64,000 nt of DNA from Nitrobacter sp039808345. Its GTDB lineage: Bacteria > Pseudomonadota > Alphaproteobacteria > Rhizobiales > Xanthobacteraceae. The DNA lies in the NCBI RefSeq assembly GCF_047824785.1, contig NZ_CP181167.1:3348001-3412000 (forward strand), given 5' to 3'. A program made the translations under genes and the position numbers. Below are positions 34,232-43,396 of the stretch, one piece after another. The first letter of the stretch is position 1. Every line of letters starts with the position of its first letter. Under the pieces are notes generated by a model. The model saw only the letters and a list, made by a program, of their open reading frames with translations, was not told where the DNA came from and did no database searches.

Positions 34232-37045
34232 TCATCCCCGGTCCGCGACGGCCTTGCCAAGCGCCGCGTGAGCGGCGGCGAGACGCGCGATCGGCACGCG
34301 GTAAGGCGAGCACGACACGTAGTTCAATCCGATGTCGTGACAGAATGCGACCGAAACGGGATCGCCGCCGTGTTCGCCGCAGATGCCGACCTTGAGATTT
34401 GGACGGGTCTTGCGGCCGCGCGCGACGCCGATCTTCACCAGTTCTCCGACACCGCCGCGATCCAACGAGACGAAAGGATCGATGGCTACAATTCCCTTCG
34501 CGATATAGGCGCCAAGAAAACTCGACGCATCATCCCGGCTGATGCCGAACGTGGTCTGCGTGAGATCGTTGGTGCCGAACGAGAAGAACTCCGCCGCTTC
34601 GGCGATCTCTCCCGCCACCAGACAGGCGCGCGGCAATTCGATCATGGTGCCGACCTGGTAGGCCGGTTTGCCGCCGGTTTCGCGCATCACCGATTGCGCG
34701 GTCATATCGATCCGCGCCTTGATCAGATCAAACTCAACCCTGGTCGCGATCAGCGGCACCATGACCTCGACGGCAACCGCCTTGCCCGTGCGCCTTTCGG
34801 CCTCGATCGCCGCCTCGAAGATCGCCCGCGCCTGCATTTCGGCGATCTCGGGATAAACGATGGCAAGACGGCACCCTCGAAAGCCAAGCATCGGATTGAA
34901 TTCGGCGAGATTGCGGGCACGGTCGGCCAGCTTGCGCGGATCGGCGTTCATCGAACGCGCGACTTCCTCGATCTCGGCCTGGGTATGCGGCAAAAATTCA
35001 TGGAGCGGCGGATCAAGCAGACGGATCGTGACCGGCAGGCCCTTCATGATTTCGAACAGATCGACGAAATCAGCGCGCTGCATCGGCAACAGCTTCGCTA
35101 GCGCGGCGCGGCGCGCCTGCTCATCCTCGGACAGAATCATTTCCCGCACCGTGCGGATGCGGGTCTCCTCGAAAAACATATGCTCGGTGCGGCACAGGCC
35201 GATTCCCTCGGCGCCGAACCTGAGCGCCGTTCGCGCGTCGGCGGACGTGTCGCCGTTGACCCTTATGCCGAGCTTGCGAATCTCGTCGGCCCAGCCCATC
35301 AGCGTGCCGAACTCGCCCGATAGCTCCGGCTCGATCATCGGCATCTGTCCGGCCAGCACCTCGCCGCGCGAGCCGTCGATGGTAATGACGTCACCGGCCT
35401 TGAAGGTGCGATCGCCGACCGCCATGACGCCGCGGCCGTAGTCGATCCGGATGCTGCCGCAGCCGCAGACACAGGGCTTGCCCATGCCGCGCGCGACCAC
35501 CGCCGCGTGGGAGGTCATGCCGCCGCGCGTGGTCAAAATGCCCTCGGCCGCATGCATGCCGTGGATGTCTTCCGGACTGGTTTCGATCCGCACCAGGATA
35601 ACCTTGCGGCCGTCGGCCTGCAGCTTGGTTGCTTCTTCCGAAGAAAACACGATCTCACCCGCGGCCGCGCCGGGCGAGGCCGGCAGACCGGCGGCAATCA
35701 GATCACGCGTTGCATTCGGATCGATGGTGGGGTGCAACAACTGATCGAGCGAAGCCGGATCGATGCGGACTACCGCATCCTTCTTCGAGATCAGGCCCTC
35801 TTTGGCGAGTTCAACCGCGATGCGCAACGCGGCGCGCGTTGTCCGTTTGCCGCTTCGGGTCTGCAGCATCCACAGCTTGCCATCCTCGACCGTGAACTCC
35901 ATGTCCTGCATGTCGCGATAGTGCTTTTCAAGCAACCCGACGATGCGCGTCAATTCCTTGAAGGATTCGGGCATCGCCGTTTCCATCGACGGCTTGTCGG
36001 AGCCGGACTCCTTTCGCGCCGCTTCGGTAAGGTCCTGCGGCGTGCGGATGCCCGCCACCACGTCCTCGCCCTGGGCGTTGATGAGAAACTCACCGTAGAG
36101 CCGGTTTTCGCCGGTGGACGGATTGCGCGTGAACGCCACGCCGGTCGCCGATGTCTCGCCGAGGTTGCCGAACACCATGGCCTGCACATTGACGGCGGTG
36201 CCCCATGACTCCGGAATGTTGTGCAGGCGGCGATAGGTGACCGCCCGCGCGCTCATCCAGGATGAAAACACCGCGCCGATCGCACCCCACAACTGCTGAT
36301 GAGGATCCTGCGGAAAATCCTTGCCCGTCTCTTGCGCGACAGCCGTCTTGTATCTGCCGACCACCTCGATCCAGTCGTCGCCGGTCAGGTCGGTATCAAG
36401 CGAATAGCCCTTGCCATCCTTGAACGTATCCAGAATTTCCTCGAAGTGATGATGCGCGAAGCCAAGCACGACATCGGAGTACATGGTGATGAAGCGGCGA
36501 TAGCTGTCATAGGCAAATCGCCGATCGCCGGACCGTACGGCAATCGCCTCGACCGTCCGGTCGTTGAGACCGAGATTGAGCACCGTGTCCATCATGCCGG
36601 GCATCGAGGCGCGCGCTCCCGATCGCACCGAGACGAGCAGCGGATCGGTGGCGTCGCCGAACACCTTGCCGGTTATTTTTGCGACATGCTCCAGCGCTTT
36701 TTCGACCTGCGGCTTCAGCTCCTTCGGATAGGATTTGTCATGCGCATAGAAAAACGCGCAGACCGCGGTGGTAATCGTGAAGCCGGGAGGCACCGGCAGA
36801 CCGAGATTGGCCATCTCGGCGAGATTGGCGCCCTTGCCGCCAAGCAGTTCCTTCAGTTCTGCCTTGCCCTCCGCCTTGCCGCCCCCAAAGGTATGGACCC
36901 ATTTGCTCTTTGCCCGCGGCGGCGTCGGTCGTGCGTTGCTCGTCGCCTTTCCCGTGCCGGCGGAATTCCGCGCTTTCGTCCGGGATTTCGCAGGTGATCT
37001 TGATTTCGTCGCCAGCTTTTTCGACTTCGAGGCAGCTTTGACCAT
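34232..37045 (-). CDS. ppdK: Pyruvate, phosphate dikinase with a basic N-terminal extension
   Basis: Interconverts pyruvate and phosphoenolpyruvate with ATP and phosphate. The 937-residue enzyme has the ATP-grasp domain (GGKGANLAEMANLGLPVPPGFT), the swivelling-histidine motif GGMTSHAAVVARGMGKPCV near residue 510, and the PEP-binding barrel ending GICGEHGGDPVSVAFCHDIG with the catalytic Cys. Residues 1 to about 48 are an extra Lys/Arg/Ala/Ser-rich segment before the usual WVHTFGGG start. No alternative start is evident in the frame between the ATG and WVHTFGGG. Confidence 0.95.
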   Translation of the reverse strand: MVKAASKSKKLATKSRSPAKSRTKARNSAGTGKATSNARPTPPRAKSKWVHTFGGGKAEGKAELKELLGGKGANLAEMANLGLPVPPGFTITTAVCAFFYAHDKSYPKELKPQVEKALEHVAKITGKVFGDATDPLLVSVRSGARASMPGMMDTVLNLGLNDRTVEAIAVRSGDRRFAYDSYRRFITMYSDVVLGFAHHHFEEILDTFKDGKGYSLDTDLTGDDWIEVVGRYKTAVAQETGKDFPQDPHQQLWGAIGAVFSSWMSARAVTYRRLHNIPESWGTAVNVQAMVFGNLGETSATGVAFTRNPSTGENRLYGEFLINAQGEDVVAGIRTPQDLTEAARKESGSDKPSMETAMPESFKELTRIVGLLEKHYRDMQDMEFTVEDGKLWMLQTRSGKRTTRAALRIAVELAKEGLISKKDAVVRIDPASLDQLLHPTIDPNATRDLIAAGLPASPGAAAGEIVFSSEEATKLQADGRKVILVRIETSPEDIHGMHAAEGILTTRGGMTSHAAVVARGMGKPCVCGCGSIRIDYGRGVMAVGDRTFKAGDVITIDGSRGEVLAGQMPMIEPELSGEFGTLMGWADEIRKLGIRVNGDTSADARTALRFGAEGIGLCRTEHMFFEETRIRTVREMILSEDEQARRAALAKLLPMQRADFVDLFEIMKGLPVTIRLLDPPLHEFLPHTQAEIEEVARSMNADPRKLADRARNLAEFNPMLGFRGCRLAIVYPEIAEMQARAIFEAAIEAERRTGKAVAVEVMVPLIATRVEFDLIKARIDMTAQSVMRETGGKPAYQVGTMIELPRACLVAGEIAEAAEFFSFGTNDLTQTTFGISRDDASSFLGAYIAKGIVAIDPFVSLDRGGVGELVKIGVARGRKTRPNLKVGICGEHGGDPVSVAFCHDIGLNYVSCSPYRVPIARLAAAHAALGKAVADRG

Positions 37046-37061
37046 GGTTGAAACCGTTCCA

Positions 37062-37160
37062 TAGCGTTTTCAAGCGAAGTAGAATCCGGCTCACATTAAG
37101 AGAACGCGTCAAAACATAAAGAACAAGGGTCGTTCACCGTTTTCATAAGGCGATGAAAGA
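37062..37160 (-). repeat. CTAG-family palindromic repeat upstream of ppdK
   Basis: A reverse-orientation relative of the copy at 27464-27566. It has GCGTTTTCAAGCGAAGTAG, then AACGCGTCAAAACATAAAG and a GTTCACCG hairpin. It lies within 20-120 bases upstream of the ppdK start, so it may be in the ppdK leader. The rest of the gap to ftsH holds only a terminator-like hairpin. Confidence 0.7.
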
Positions 37161-37300
37161 CGCTGGATCAGGGACAGCAGATCAAGGAAAACAAGCGCGC
37201 CTTACACCATGTTTCGACGACTCCGCGCAAGCTGCGCAGATTGTCTTGTTCCAAAGGCTATCGGCGGATGATTCAGGTTCGGAAGCATCATGCAAATGGA

Positions 37301-37330
37301 GAAACAGCCCGGCTTGCGCCAGGCTGTTTC
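37301..37330 (-). terminator. Probable terminator after ftsH
   Basis: A perfect nine-base stem GAAACAGCC/GGCTGTTTC with a 12-base loop begins about 44 bases past the ftsH stop. On the minus strand TTTCTCC follows, so the U-tract is weak. Confidence 0.6.
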
Positions 37331-37373
37331 GACGACGTCTCTCGATGGAGAGACACCGAGCGGTCGATAGACA

Positions 37374-39302
37374 TCAAGCCTGCGGCTGCGGTTCGAGACC
37401 CGAATCTGGATCCGGCTCCGGGCGCGGACGCGCTTTTCCGGCTGGCGGCACCGCTGAAGCGCGCGGGGTCGCAGGCTCCAGAACCGATTCCCTGTTCGGC
37501 TTCTTACCGTTGAGGAGGTCGGTGATCTCGTCGCCGGTCAACGTCTCGAATTCAAGCAAACCTTTGGCGAGCGCCTCCAGATCGGCCCGCTTCTCCGCGA
37601 GAATGCGGGTCGCGTCCTTGTAACCAGTCTCGACCAGACGCCTGACTTCGGAATCGATCTTTTGCGCGGTCGCCTCCGACACGTTCTGCTGACGGTTGAC
37701 CTGCATCCCGAGGAACACCTCGTCGTTGTTCTCACCATAGGACACGGTGCCGAGTTCCTTCGACAGACCCCAGCGCGTCACCATCATGCGCGCAAGACGC
37801 GTCGCCTGATCGATGTCCGACGCCGCGCCCGACGTCACCTTCTCCGGACCGAAGATCATCTCTTCCGCCACGCGGCCGCCCATCATGATCGCGAGCCGGG
37901 AGGTCATCTGCTCCAGCGACATCGACAGCTTGTCGCGTTCGGGGAGCTGCATCACCATGCCCAGCGCCCGGCCACGCGGAATAATCGTCGCCTTGTGGAT
38001 CGGATCGGTGGCGGCGACGTTGAGGCCGACGATGGCGTGACCACCCTCATGATACGCCGTCAGCATCTTCTCTTCCTCGGTCATGACGAGCGACTTGCGC
38101 TCGGCGCCCATCATCACCTTGTCCTTGGCCTCCTCGAACTCCGATTGCGTCACCATGCGCTTGTTGCGCCGGGCAGCGGTCAGCGCGGCCTCGTTGACGA
38201 GGTTCATCAGGTCGGCGCCGGAGAAGCCGGGCGTGCCGCGCGCGATGGTCTTGAGGTTGACGTCCGGCGCCAGCGGCACCTTGCGGACATGGACCTTGAG
38301 AATCTGCTCGCGTCCGACGACATCCGGATTCGGCACCACGACCTGACGATCGAAGCGGCCGGGTCGCAGCAGCGCCGGGTCGAGCACGTCGGGCCGGTTG
38401 GTCGCCGCGATGAGGATGACACCCTCATTGGCCTCGAAGCCGTCCATCTCGACCAGCAACTGGTTCAGCGTCTGCTCTCGCTCGTCATTGCCGCCGCCGA
38501 GACCGGCGCCGCGATGCCGGCCGACAGCATCGATTTCATCGATGAAGATGATGCAGGGCGCATTCTTCTTGGCCTGCTCGAACATGTCGCGGACGCGGCT
38601 GGCGCCGACGCCGACGAACATCTCGACGAAATCCGATCCCGAAATGGTGAAGAACGGCACGTTGGCTTCGCCGGCCACGGCGCGCGCGATCAGCGTCTTG
38701 CCGGTGCCGGGAGGGCCGACAAGCAGCACGCCGCGCGGGATCCGTCCGCCGAGACGCTGGAACTTGCCGGGATCGCGCAGGAACTCGACGATCTCCTGCA
38801 GGTCCTGCTTGGCCTCATCGACGCCGGCGACGTCCTCGAAGGTGACGCGGCCGTTGGCCTCCGTCAGCATCTTGGCGCGAGACTTGCCGAAACCCATCGC
38901 CTTGCCGGCGCCACCCTGCATCTGGCGCGACAGAAAAATCCACACGCCGATGAGCGCGATGAACGGCAACCACGAGACCAGCAGCGAAACGAACCATGGC
39001 ACACTCTCGCCGGGGGGCTTGGCCGTAATCTGCACCTTGGCGTCATAGAGCTTTTTCACCAGCCCCGGATCATTTGGCGCGTAGGTCTGGAAAGCGGAGC
39101 CGTTGGTGAAGTTGCCGCGAATCTCCTGCCCTTGGATCACGACATCGCGAACATTGTTCTGATCGACTTCCGTCAGCAACTGCGAGAACGAAATATCCTG
39201 CGCGGTCGTGTGGTGGCCAGGATTCTGGAACAATGTGAACAATGCCAACAGGAGCAAGACAATGATGACCCAGAGGGCGAAATTGCGCATATTGGCGTTC
39301 AT
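37374..39302 (-). CDS. ftsH: ATP-dependent zinc metalloprotease FtsH
   Basis: Membrane AAA+ protease that degrades unassembled membrane proteins and regulators. Two membrane segments flank a periplasmic loop (about residues 8-26 and 103-124). Walker A is G196-T203 (GPPGTGKT), Walker B is IIFIDEIDAV, the second region of homology is TNRPDVLDPALLRPGRFDR, and the zinc site HEGGH is at 418-422. The 642-residue length is normal. It follows tilS, the usual order in this group, but with a 316-bp gap and its own probable promoter. Confidence 0.97.
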   Translation of the reverse strand: MNANMRNFALWVIIVLLLLALFTLFQNPGHHTTAQDISFSQLLTEVDQNNVRDVVIQGQEIRGNFTNGSAFQTYAPNDPGLVKKLYDAKVQITAKPPGESVPWFVSLLVSWLPFIALIGVWIFLSRQMQGGAGKAMGFGKSRAKMLTEANGRVTFEDVAGVDEAKQDLQEIVEFLRDPGKFQRLGGRIPRGVLLVGPPGTGKTLIARAVAGEANVPFFTISGSDFVEMFVGVGASRVRDMFEQAKKNAPCIIFIDEIDAVGRHRGAGLGGGNDEREQTLNQLLVEMDGFEANEGVILIAATNRPDVLDPALLRPGRFDRQVVVPNPDVVGREQILKVHVRKVPLAPDVNLKTIARGTPGFSGADLMNLVNEAALTAARRNKRMVTQSEFEEAKDKVMMGAERKSLVMTEEEKMLTAYHEGGHAIVGLNVAATDPIHKATIIPRGRALGMVMQLPERDKLSMSLEQMTSRLAIMMGGRVAEEMIFGPEKVTSGAASDIDQATRLARMMVTRWGLSKELGTVSYGENNDEVFLGMQVNRQQNVSEATAQKIDSEVRRLVETGYKDATRILAEKRADLEALAKGLLEFETLTGDEITDLLNGKKPNRESVLEPATPRASAVPPAGKARPRPEPDPDSGLEPQPQA

Positions 39303-39436
39303 CGATCTTCCTTCGAGGCCGCGCGGATCGCAGCCAGATATTCCTGCATCGACTTTAACAGATGGAAGTTGCCGACGCGTATACCAATCTAGGCGCGGCG
39401 GCCGCCGCTGCCAAGAGAACCGGGACGAGACTCTTT

Positions 39437-39465
39437 ATTAAATAAGACTTGTCCGGCTGAGGCAA
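39437..39465 (-). promoter_or_regulatory. Candidate sigma70-type promoter for ftsH
   Basis: On the minus strand TTGCCT and TTTAAT are separated by 17 bases, about 135 bases before the ftsH start. It lies in the otherwise featureless 316-bp gap between tilS and ftsH. This is a motif match only. Confidence 0.4.
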
Positions 39466-39618
39466 GATGACACAAGGTTTTGTTCCGCGTCAGGGCCGAT
39501 ATTTCCATCCCCCACCTCGTTGATTCGCTTCACCTTTCATTCCGCGAGCTGAAAGAAAATCATGCGGCTCGGATCATGGCGTCCCCCGGCTTTTGGCGCG
39601 GCTGTCGGCGAAGCCGCA

Positions 39619-40707
39619 TCAGCTGGTCCGGCGCCGGGGCGGCGCAGGCTCGATGCTGATCCGCTCGGAGGTCAGCGTCACCAGCGCCCCCGCCAGAGTC
39701 CTCCTGAGCAGAATGCGCCGGCCGGAATCCGCATGAATTGCCGTACTTTCGAGCGCCGAAAGCAGAGCCTCGACCTTGCCCAGTTCGGCAGGCCCCTCGC
39801 AGCCGGCGCGATCGATCATCCGCTGCAACAATCGAACCTTGATCTCCTCCGAGAGGACCGTAAACGCCGCCGTTCGAAAGCCCGGACGCCGCGCGCCGTC
39901 ATCCTGCAGGGCCAGAAACCTCTCGGCGCCGTCGACCAGAAGTTCCAGCGCGGTATTGGCGCGCATCAAGCGCGATGCGAGCCGCGCCAGGTTGCGGGCA
40001 TCGCATCCCTCTTCCGCCAGCGCCGGCATCAGGGCGCGGAACCGCGGACGCGTGAAGCTAAGGTCACGATTGGTCGGATCCTCCGCATAGTCAATCCTTG
40101 CCTTCTTCAGCGTCGCCATCAGCCTCGCCTTCGGAACATTCAGCAGCGGCCGGACCAGGATGAACCCGTCACGCGTGGTTTCGCGCGACATTGCGGAGAG
40201 ACCCGCAATGCCGCTGCCGCGCGATAAACGCATCAGAACGGTCTCCGCCTGATCGTCCAGCGTATGTCCGGTCAGGATGTGGCGCGCGCCGAGAGACCGC
40301 GCCGCCTTGCCCAGCAGGGCGTATCGCGCCTCACGCGCGGCCGCGGGCAAGCCGGTGGCAGGTTTCGGACCGGTCCAGCGCAACGTGCGATGAGGAATGC
40401 CGAGCGATTTGGCGAGCTGCTTCACCTGGCGGGCCTCGCGCGCCGCTTCGCGCCGAAGCGCATGATCGACGGTGACGGCGACGAGATCGGGCCCGCGCCT
40501 CATGGCGCGCCGCCAGCGCGCGGCCAGCCACATCAGGGCAACGGAATCGGGACCACCGGATACGGCCAGAACCAGTGTGCTGCCGGCTTTCCAGTCCGAG
40601 AAAAGCCTTTTCGCTTCCAGAGCCGGGATCGGCGAACCGGCGCACGCCTTCGATGGTTTCGTCGCGCGCGCGGCCGATCTAGTCTGAATCACCGACGCCC
40701 ATCCCAA
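39619..40707 (-). CDS. tilS: tRNA(Ile)-lysidine synthase
   Basis: Converts C34 to lysidine in the CAU-anticodon tRNA-Ile, allowing AUA decoding. The PP-loop motif SGGPDS is at residues 50-55 (VLAVSGGPDSVALMW), followed by VTVDHALRREAAREA, HILTGHTLDDQAETVLMRLSRGSG and RPLLNVPKARL. The annotated ATG at 40707 overlaps the upstream VOC gene by 29 bases; a GTG at 40692 is also possible. Confidence 0.94.
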   Translation of the reverse strand: MGWASVIQTRSAARATKPSKACAGSPIPALEAKRLFSDWKAGSTLVLAVSGGPDSVALMWLAARWRRAMRRGPDLVAVTVDHALRREAAREARQVKQLAKSLGIPHRTLRWTGPKPATGLPAAAREARYALLGKAARSLGARHILTGHTLDDQAETVLMRLSRGSGIAGLSAMSRETTRDGFILVRPLLNVPKARLMATLKKARIDYAEDPTNRDLSFTRPRFRALMPALAEEGCDARNLARLASRLMRANTALELLVDGAERFLALQDDGARRPGFRTAAFTVLSEEIKVRLLQRMIDRAGCEGPAELGKVEALLSALESTAIHADSGRRILLRRTLAGALVTLTSERISIEPAPPRRRTS

Positions 40708-41062
40708 ACGTCAGGCGATTGCCGTCCAGATCGTCAATCCCGAAATCACGCATACCATAAGGACGATCGCCCGGCGGATGCACGATGGCCGCCCCTCGCG
40801 ACCTCAGTTCATCGTGCAGCATGTCGACCCCGGTCACAAACACGTTGACGGCGCCTCGGCCCGATGGGCGTTGCGTCTTATGCGCGGCCTGCAAATGTAT
40901 CGTCACGTCGTCCCGTTCAACACCGGCGTAGAAAACCGGATCACCGTAGGTGAAACCCACCCTGAAGCCGAGAACGTCACGATAATGGGCTACGGCTTTC
41001 AGAACGTCCTGGACCACGAGCAAGGTCGCGGCGGCACAAAATCGCGGGGCATCGAAGCTCAT
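40679..41062 (-). CDS. VOC-family (glyoxalase/bleomycin-resistance-like) protein
   Basis: A single-domain VOC protein of 127 residues: ATLLVVQDVLKAVAHYRDVLGF at the start, VTIHLQA with a possible metal His and IDDLDGNRLTFGMGV at the end. The family includes glyoxalases, dioxygenases and drug-binding proteins, and no substrate can be inferred. It sits between cpoB and tilS and overlaps tilS. Confidence 0.8.
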   Translation of the reverse strand: MSFDAPRFCAAATLLVVQDVLKAVAHYRDVLGFRVGFTYGDPVFYAGVERDDVTIHLQAAHKTQRPSGRGAVNVFVTGVDMLHDELRSRGAAIVHPPGDRPYGMRDFGIDDLDGNRLTFGMGVGDSD

Positions 41063-41119
41063 CGGACAAGCTCCCTTGGCCGGAGGCTACCCGAGTTCAG
41101 GCGATCCGGAGCATGCTCT

Positions 41120-41238
41120 CTAGAGCGGGATGAGGAAAAGTGTGTAGCGGTTTTCCGCCCGCATCCCGCGTCTCAAATATTGGAATCGATCACGTTCATG
41201 GTTTTGGATCGATTCGATCCAAAACCATCGTGATCTAG
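41120..41238. repeat. 119-bp CTAG-bounded double-hairpin element (second copy)
   Basis: Nearly identical to 15095-15212: CTAG ends, a GAGCGGGATG/CATCCCGC hairpin and an ATGGTTTTGGATCG palindrome. Differences are a few bases, including GCGTCTCAAATATT for GCTCTAAAATATT. The terminal CTAG contains the cpoB stop codon. Confidence 0.88.
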
Positions 41239-42215
41239 CACTTCACCCGCTTTTGCTCGCGATCCACGGCCTGCTTTACCCCGGCGGAGGCGCGGGGATA
41301 TTTGCGCGTGACCTCCCCGAGCGCAGCGCAGGCGGCCTCCTTTTCCTTCAGCGCGGCCAGCGATTGTCCGAGCCGCAGCAACGCATCGGCCGCCTTCGCC
41401 GAACTATCGTATTTTGTGGTGACGCCCAGGAAGGACTCAGCGGCCTCACGATACTTCTGGCGCTGAAACAGGCTCTCTCCCAGCCAGTACTGCGCGTCGC
41501 CCGTCAACGCGTCGGAGGGATATTTCTGGGTGAAACTGCGCATGGTTTCCTCGGCAAGCGCATAGTCCTTGCGCTGCATATAGCCGATGCCAAGGTCGAA
41601 TTGATCGCGCGGCGTCGCCGACGGCGGCAGTGTCGTCAGGCCGCCGGTATTGAGCGCAGCGTTGCCGGGTGCCGGATAGCTTGTCGACGAGCGTGGGCCG
41701 ACATTGGCGAGATCGAGCGGAGCGCCAGCTTCACGACCGCCCGGCGAGCCCACGGCCGCCGCCGGGATCGGCATCTGTCCTCCGCCCAGCGCGCGCGGCG
41801 CACCGGGGGCGTCGGGATTCTGGCTGGGGTCGAAGGCATCCCCGCGGCGGCCTTGCGCGGGCGCGGTCACCACCTGCTCCTGCACGAGCGGCGGCTGACC
41901 TCCGCGCTGATCGTGACCCGGCTGCTGCGAGCCGGGAGCTTGGGGGCCAGGAGCTTGGGGGCCGGGACTTGCCGGCGCGGTCGCCGCGACGCCGGATGAC
42001 GCCGGCCCGGGCTGCAACTGACGCAGTTGTTGTTCGAGCATCCGATTGCGGTGCTGCAATTCTTCGTTCTGCCCGGTCAGAGTTCGGAGCTGCTGTTCCA
42101 GTTGCTGAACGCGGAGTTCAGGATCGATATCGTACTGCGCGGACGCATGTGACGACAGCATGAGCATCGTTGCAACGGCCAGCGCGCGCGCAAACATCGG
42201 AGGTGTGGATGACAT
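41235..42215 (-). CDS. cpoB: Cell-division coordinator CpoB (YbgF)
   Basis: Periplasmic Tol-Pal partner that coordinates outer-membrane constriction with wall synthesis. Residues 1-27 are a signal peptide ending SSHASA. A coiled coil follows (LRVQQLEQQLRTLTGQNEEL, then RMLEQQLRQLQ), then a Pro/Gly/Ala/Gln-rich linker of about 120 residues. The TPR region contains FDLGIGYMQRKDYALAEETM, GDAQYWLGESLFQRQKYREA and ADALLRLGQSL. The last residues are followed by a TAG from an abutting repeat. Start at MSSTPPMFAR precedes the signal peptide. Confidence 0.9.
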   Translation of the reverse strand: MSSTPPMFARALAVATMLMLSSHASAQYDIDPELRVQQLEQQLRTLTGQNEELQHRNRMLEQQLRQLQPGPASSGVAATAPASPGPQAPGPQAPGSQQPGHDQRGGQPPLVQEQVVTAPAQGRRGDAFDPSQNPDAPGAPRALGGGQMPIPAAAVGSPGGREAGAPLDLANVGPRSSTSYPAPGNAALNTGGLTTLPPSATPRDQFDLGIGYMQRKDYALAEETMRSFTQKYPSDALTGDAQYWLGESLFQRQKYREAAESFLGVTTKYDSSAKAADALLRLGQSLAALKEKEAACAALGEVTRKYPRASAGVKQAVDREQKRVKC

Positions 42216-42308
42216 CTTGGCCTGTCGATTGAATATTAAAGCCACATCGAAAGCGCACTCATTGAAAACCTGAGTACGCCGAAAATGTGACTCGGTCCAA
42301 CACAATCA

Positions 42309-42362
42309 CTTTACGGTGGTCTTGCGCTTTACGGCGGTCTTGCACTTTACGACGATCCTGCA
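42309..42362. repeat. Three 18-bp tandem repeats in the cpoB leader
   Basis: CTTTACGGTGGTCTTGCG, CTTTACGGCGGTCTTGCA and CTTTACGACGATCCTGCA follow each other without gaps. They lie about 95 bases upstream of the cpoB start, between it and the pal terminator. Confidence 0.85.
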
Positions 42363-42511
42363 GATCGGTCTTCTGCTTAAATGCTCTTGCTTGAATGCTC
42401 TCCTGCTGAACGCGAGAACCGCATCCCCCGTGGTTTACTAAAAGTGCGAGGCTCGCGTTGTCAGAGGACAGCAGCCAGCTTCATTCTGTATTCTGTCGAT
42501 CGCGGGGACGC

Positions 42512-42541
42512 AAAAAACCGGCGCCCTTGGGACGCCGGCTT
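42512..42541 (-). terminator. Rho-independent terminator after pal
   Basis: On the minus strand CCGGCG and CGCCGG pair around TCCCAAGGG and are followed directly by six T. The hairpin starts about 25 bases past the pal stop. It should separate pal from cpoB, which then needs its own promoter. Confidence 0.85.
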
Positions 42542-42562
42542 GAAAACGACATGCGCGGCGCG

Positions 42563-43066
42563 TCAGGAACTGGCGTTGAGCACTGTGACGGCACGCCGGT
42601 TCTGGGACCAGCAGGAGATATCGTTGCAAACCGCGACCGGGCGTTCCTTGCCATAGGAAATGGTCCGCATCCGGCTTGGATCGATGCCACGCGACGCAAG
42701 GAAAGAACGGACGGACTGAGCACGGCGCGCGCCGAGCGCGATATTGTACTCACGAGTGCCTCGTTCATCCGCATGACCTTCGATCGTGAAGGAATAACGG
42801 TTGTAGGTCTGCAGCCAACGCGCCTGTTTCTCGAGTGTCGTTATCGCCTGTGGCGACAGGCTGGTCTGGTCGCTCTCGAAGAACACGCGGTCGCCGACAT
42901 TGACCACGAAATCCTGCTGGCTGCCCGGCGCCGCCATGCCGGCCATCCCGCCGCGGCCGCCGCTCCCGTCCATCGGATTCTTGTTAGCGCAGGCGCCCAT
43001 CGACAGCGCCGCCGCAAGCACGGCAGCGAGCTTCAATCCCCGGAGGAATCGCTTCTGATTTAACAT
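42563..43066 (-). CDS. pal: Peptidoglycan-associated lipoprotein Pal
   Basis: Outer-membrane lipoprotein that binds peptidoglycan and TolB. The lipobox LSMGAC places the lipidated Cys at residue 26. After a Gly/Met-rich linker the OmpA-like domain has VFFESDQTSLSPQAITTLEKQ, IEGHADERGTREYNIALGARRA and TISYGKERPVAVCNDISCWS ending in QNRRAVTVL. Length (167) is normal. Two genes and a repeat separate it from tolB. Confidence 0.96.
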   Translation of the reverse strand: MLNQKRFLRGLKLAAVLAAALSMGACANKNPMDGSGGRGGMAGMAAPGSQQDFVVNVGDRVFFESDQTSLSPQAITTLEKQARWLQTYNRYSFTIEGHADERGTREYNIALGARRAQSVRSFLASRGIDPSRMRTISYGKERPVAVCNDISCWSQNRRAVTVLNASS

Positions 43067-43270
43067 TCCGGAGCCTCCACGCTCGCGTTTTCCACTGTTA
43101 TCGCTCTACAGGGGGATGGTTAAGCGAACGTTCCGTCAACCTTGATGAGACGTTGCTCAAATGCATCAAATGCCATGCTTGCGAAAGAAGCGCCCGCGAT
43201 GGTTAATGAGCCGCAAATGTGGCGCGAGGGTGGACCGGGAGCGATTTTCACAACCGCTACCGGGCGCCGC

Positions 43271-43377
43271 CACAGAGTCTTACCGCTTCTGATCAAATCA
43301 GACGCGGGCTCTATGATTTTGATCTGGAGCGTTTTCTTCACGCGAACCGGTGTCCACTTCGCTTGAAAACGCTCTAA
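43271..43377 (+). repeat. CTAGAGC-class two-hairpin repeat
   Basis: Contains CGCTTCTGATCAAATCAGA and GCGTTTTCTTCACGCGAACC closed by GAAAACGCTCTAA. It fills part of the 330-bp gap between the FeeM-like gene and pal and ends about 20 bases from the FeeM-like stop codon. The rest of the gap shows nothing else. Confidence 0.75.
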
Positions 43378-43396
43378 CTAAAGGCGACAGGCTGGA

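Noticed and set aside
37662..39392. A 576-codon plus-strand frame over ftsH.
   Set aside because: It is antisense to a complete ftsH with all motifs, rich in His and Arg as expected for a mirror frame in high-GC DNA.
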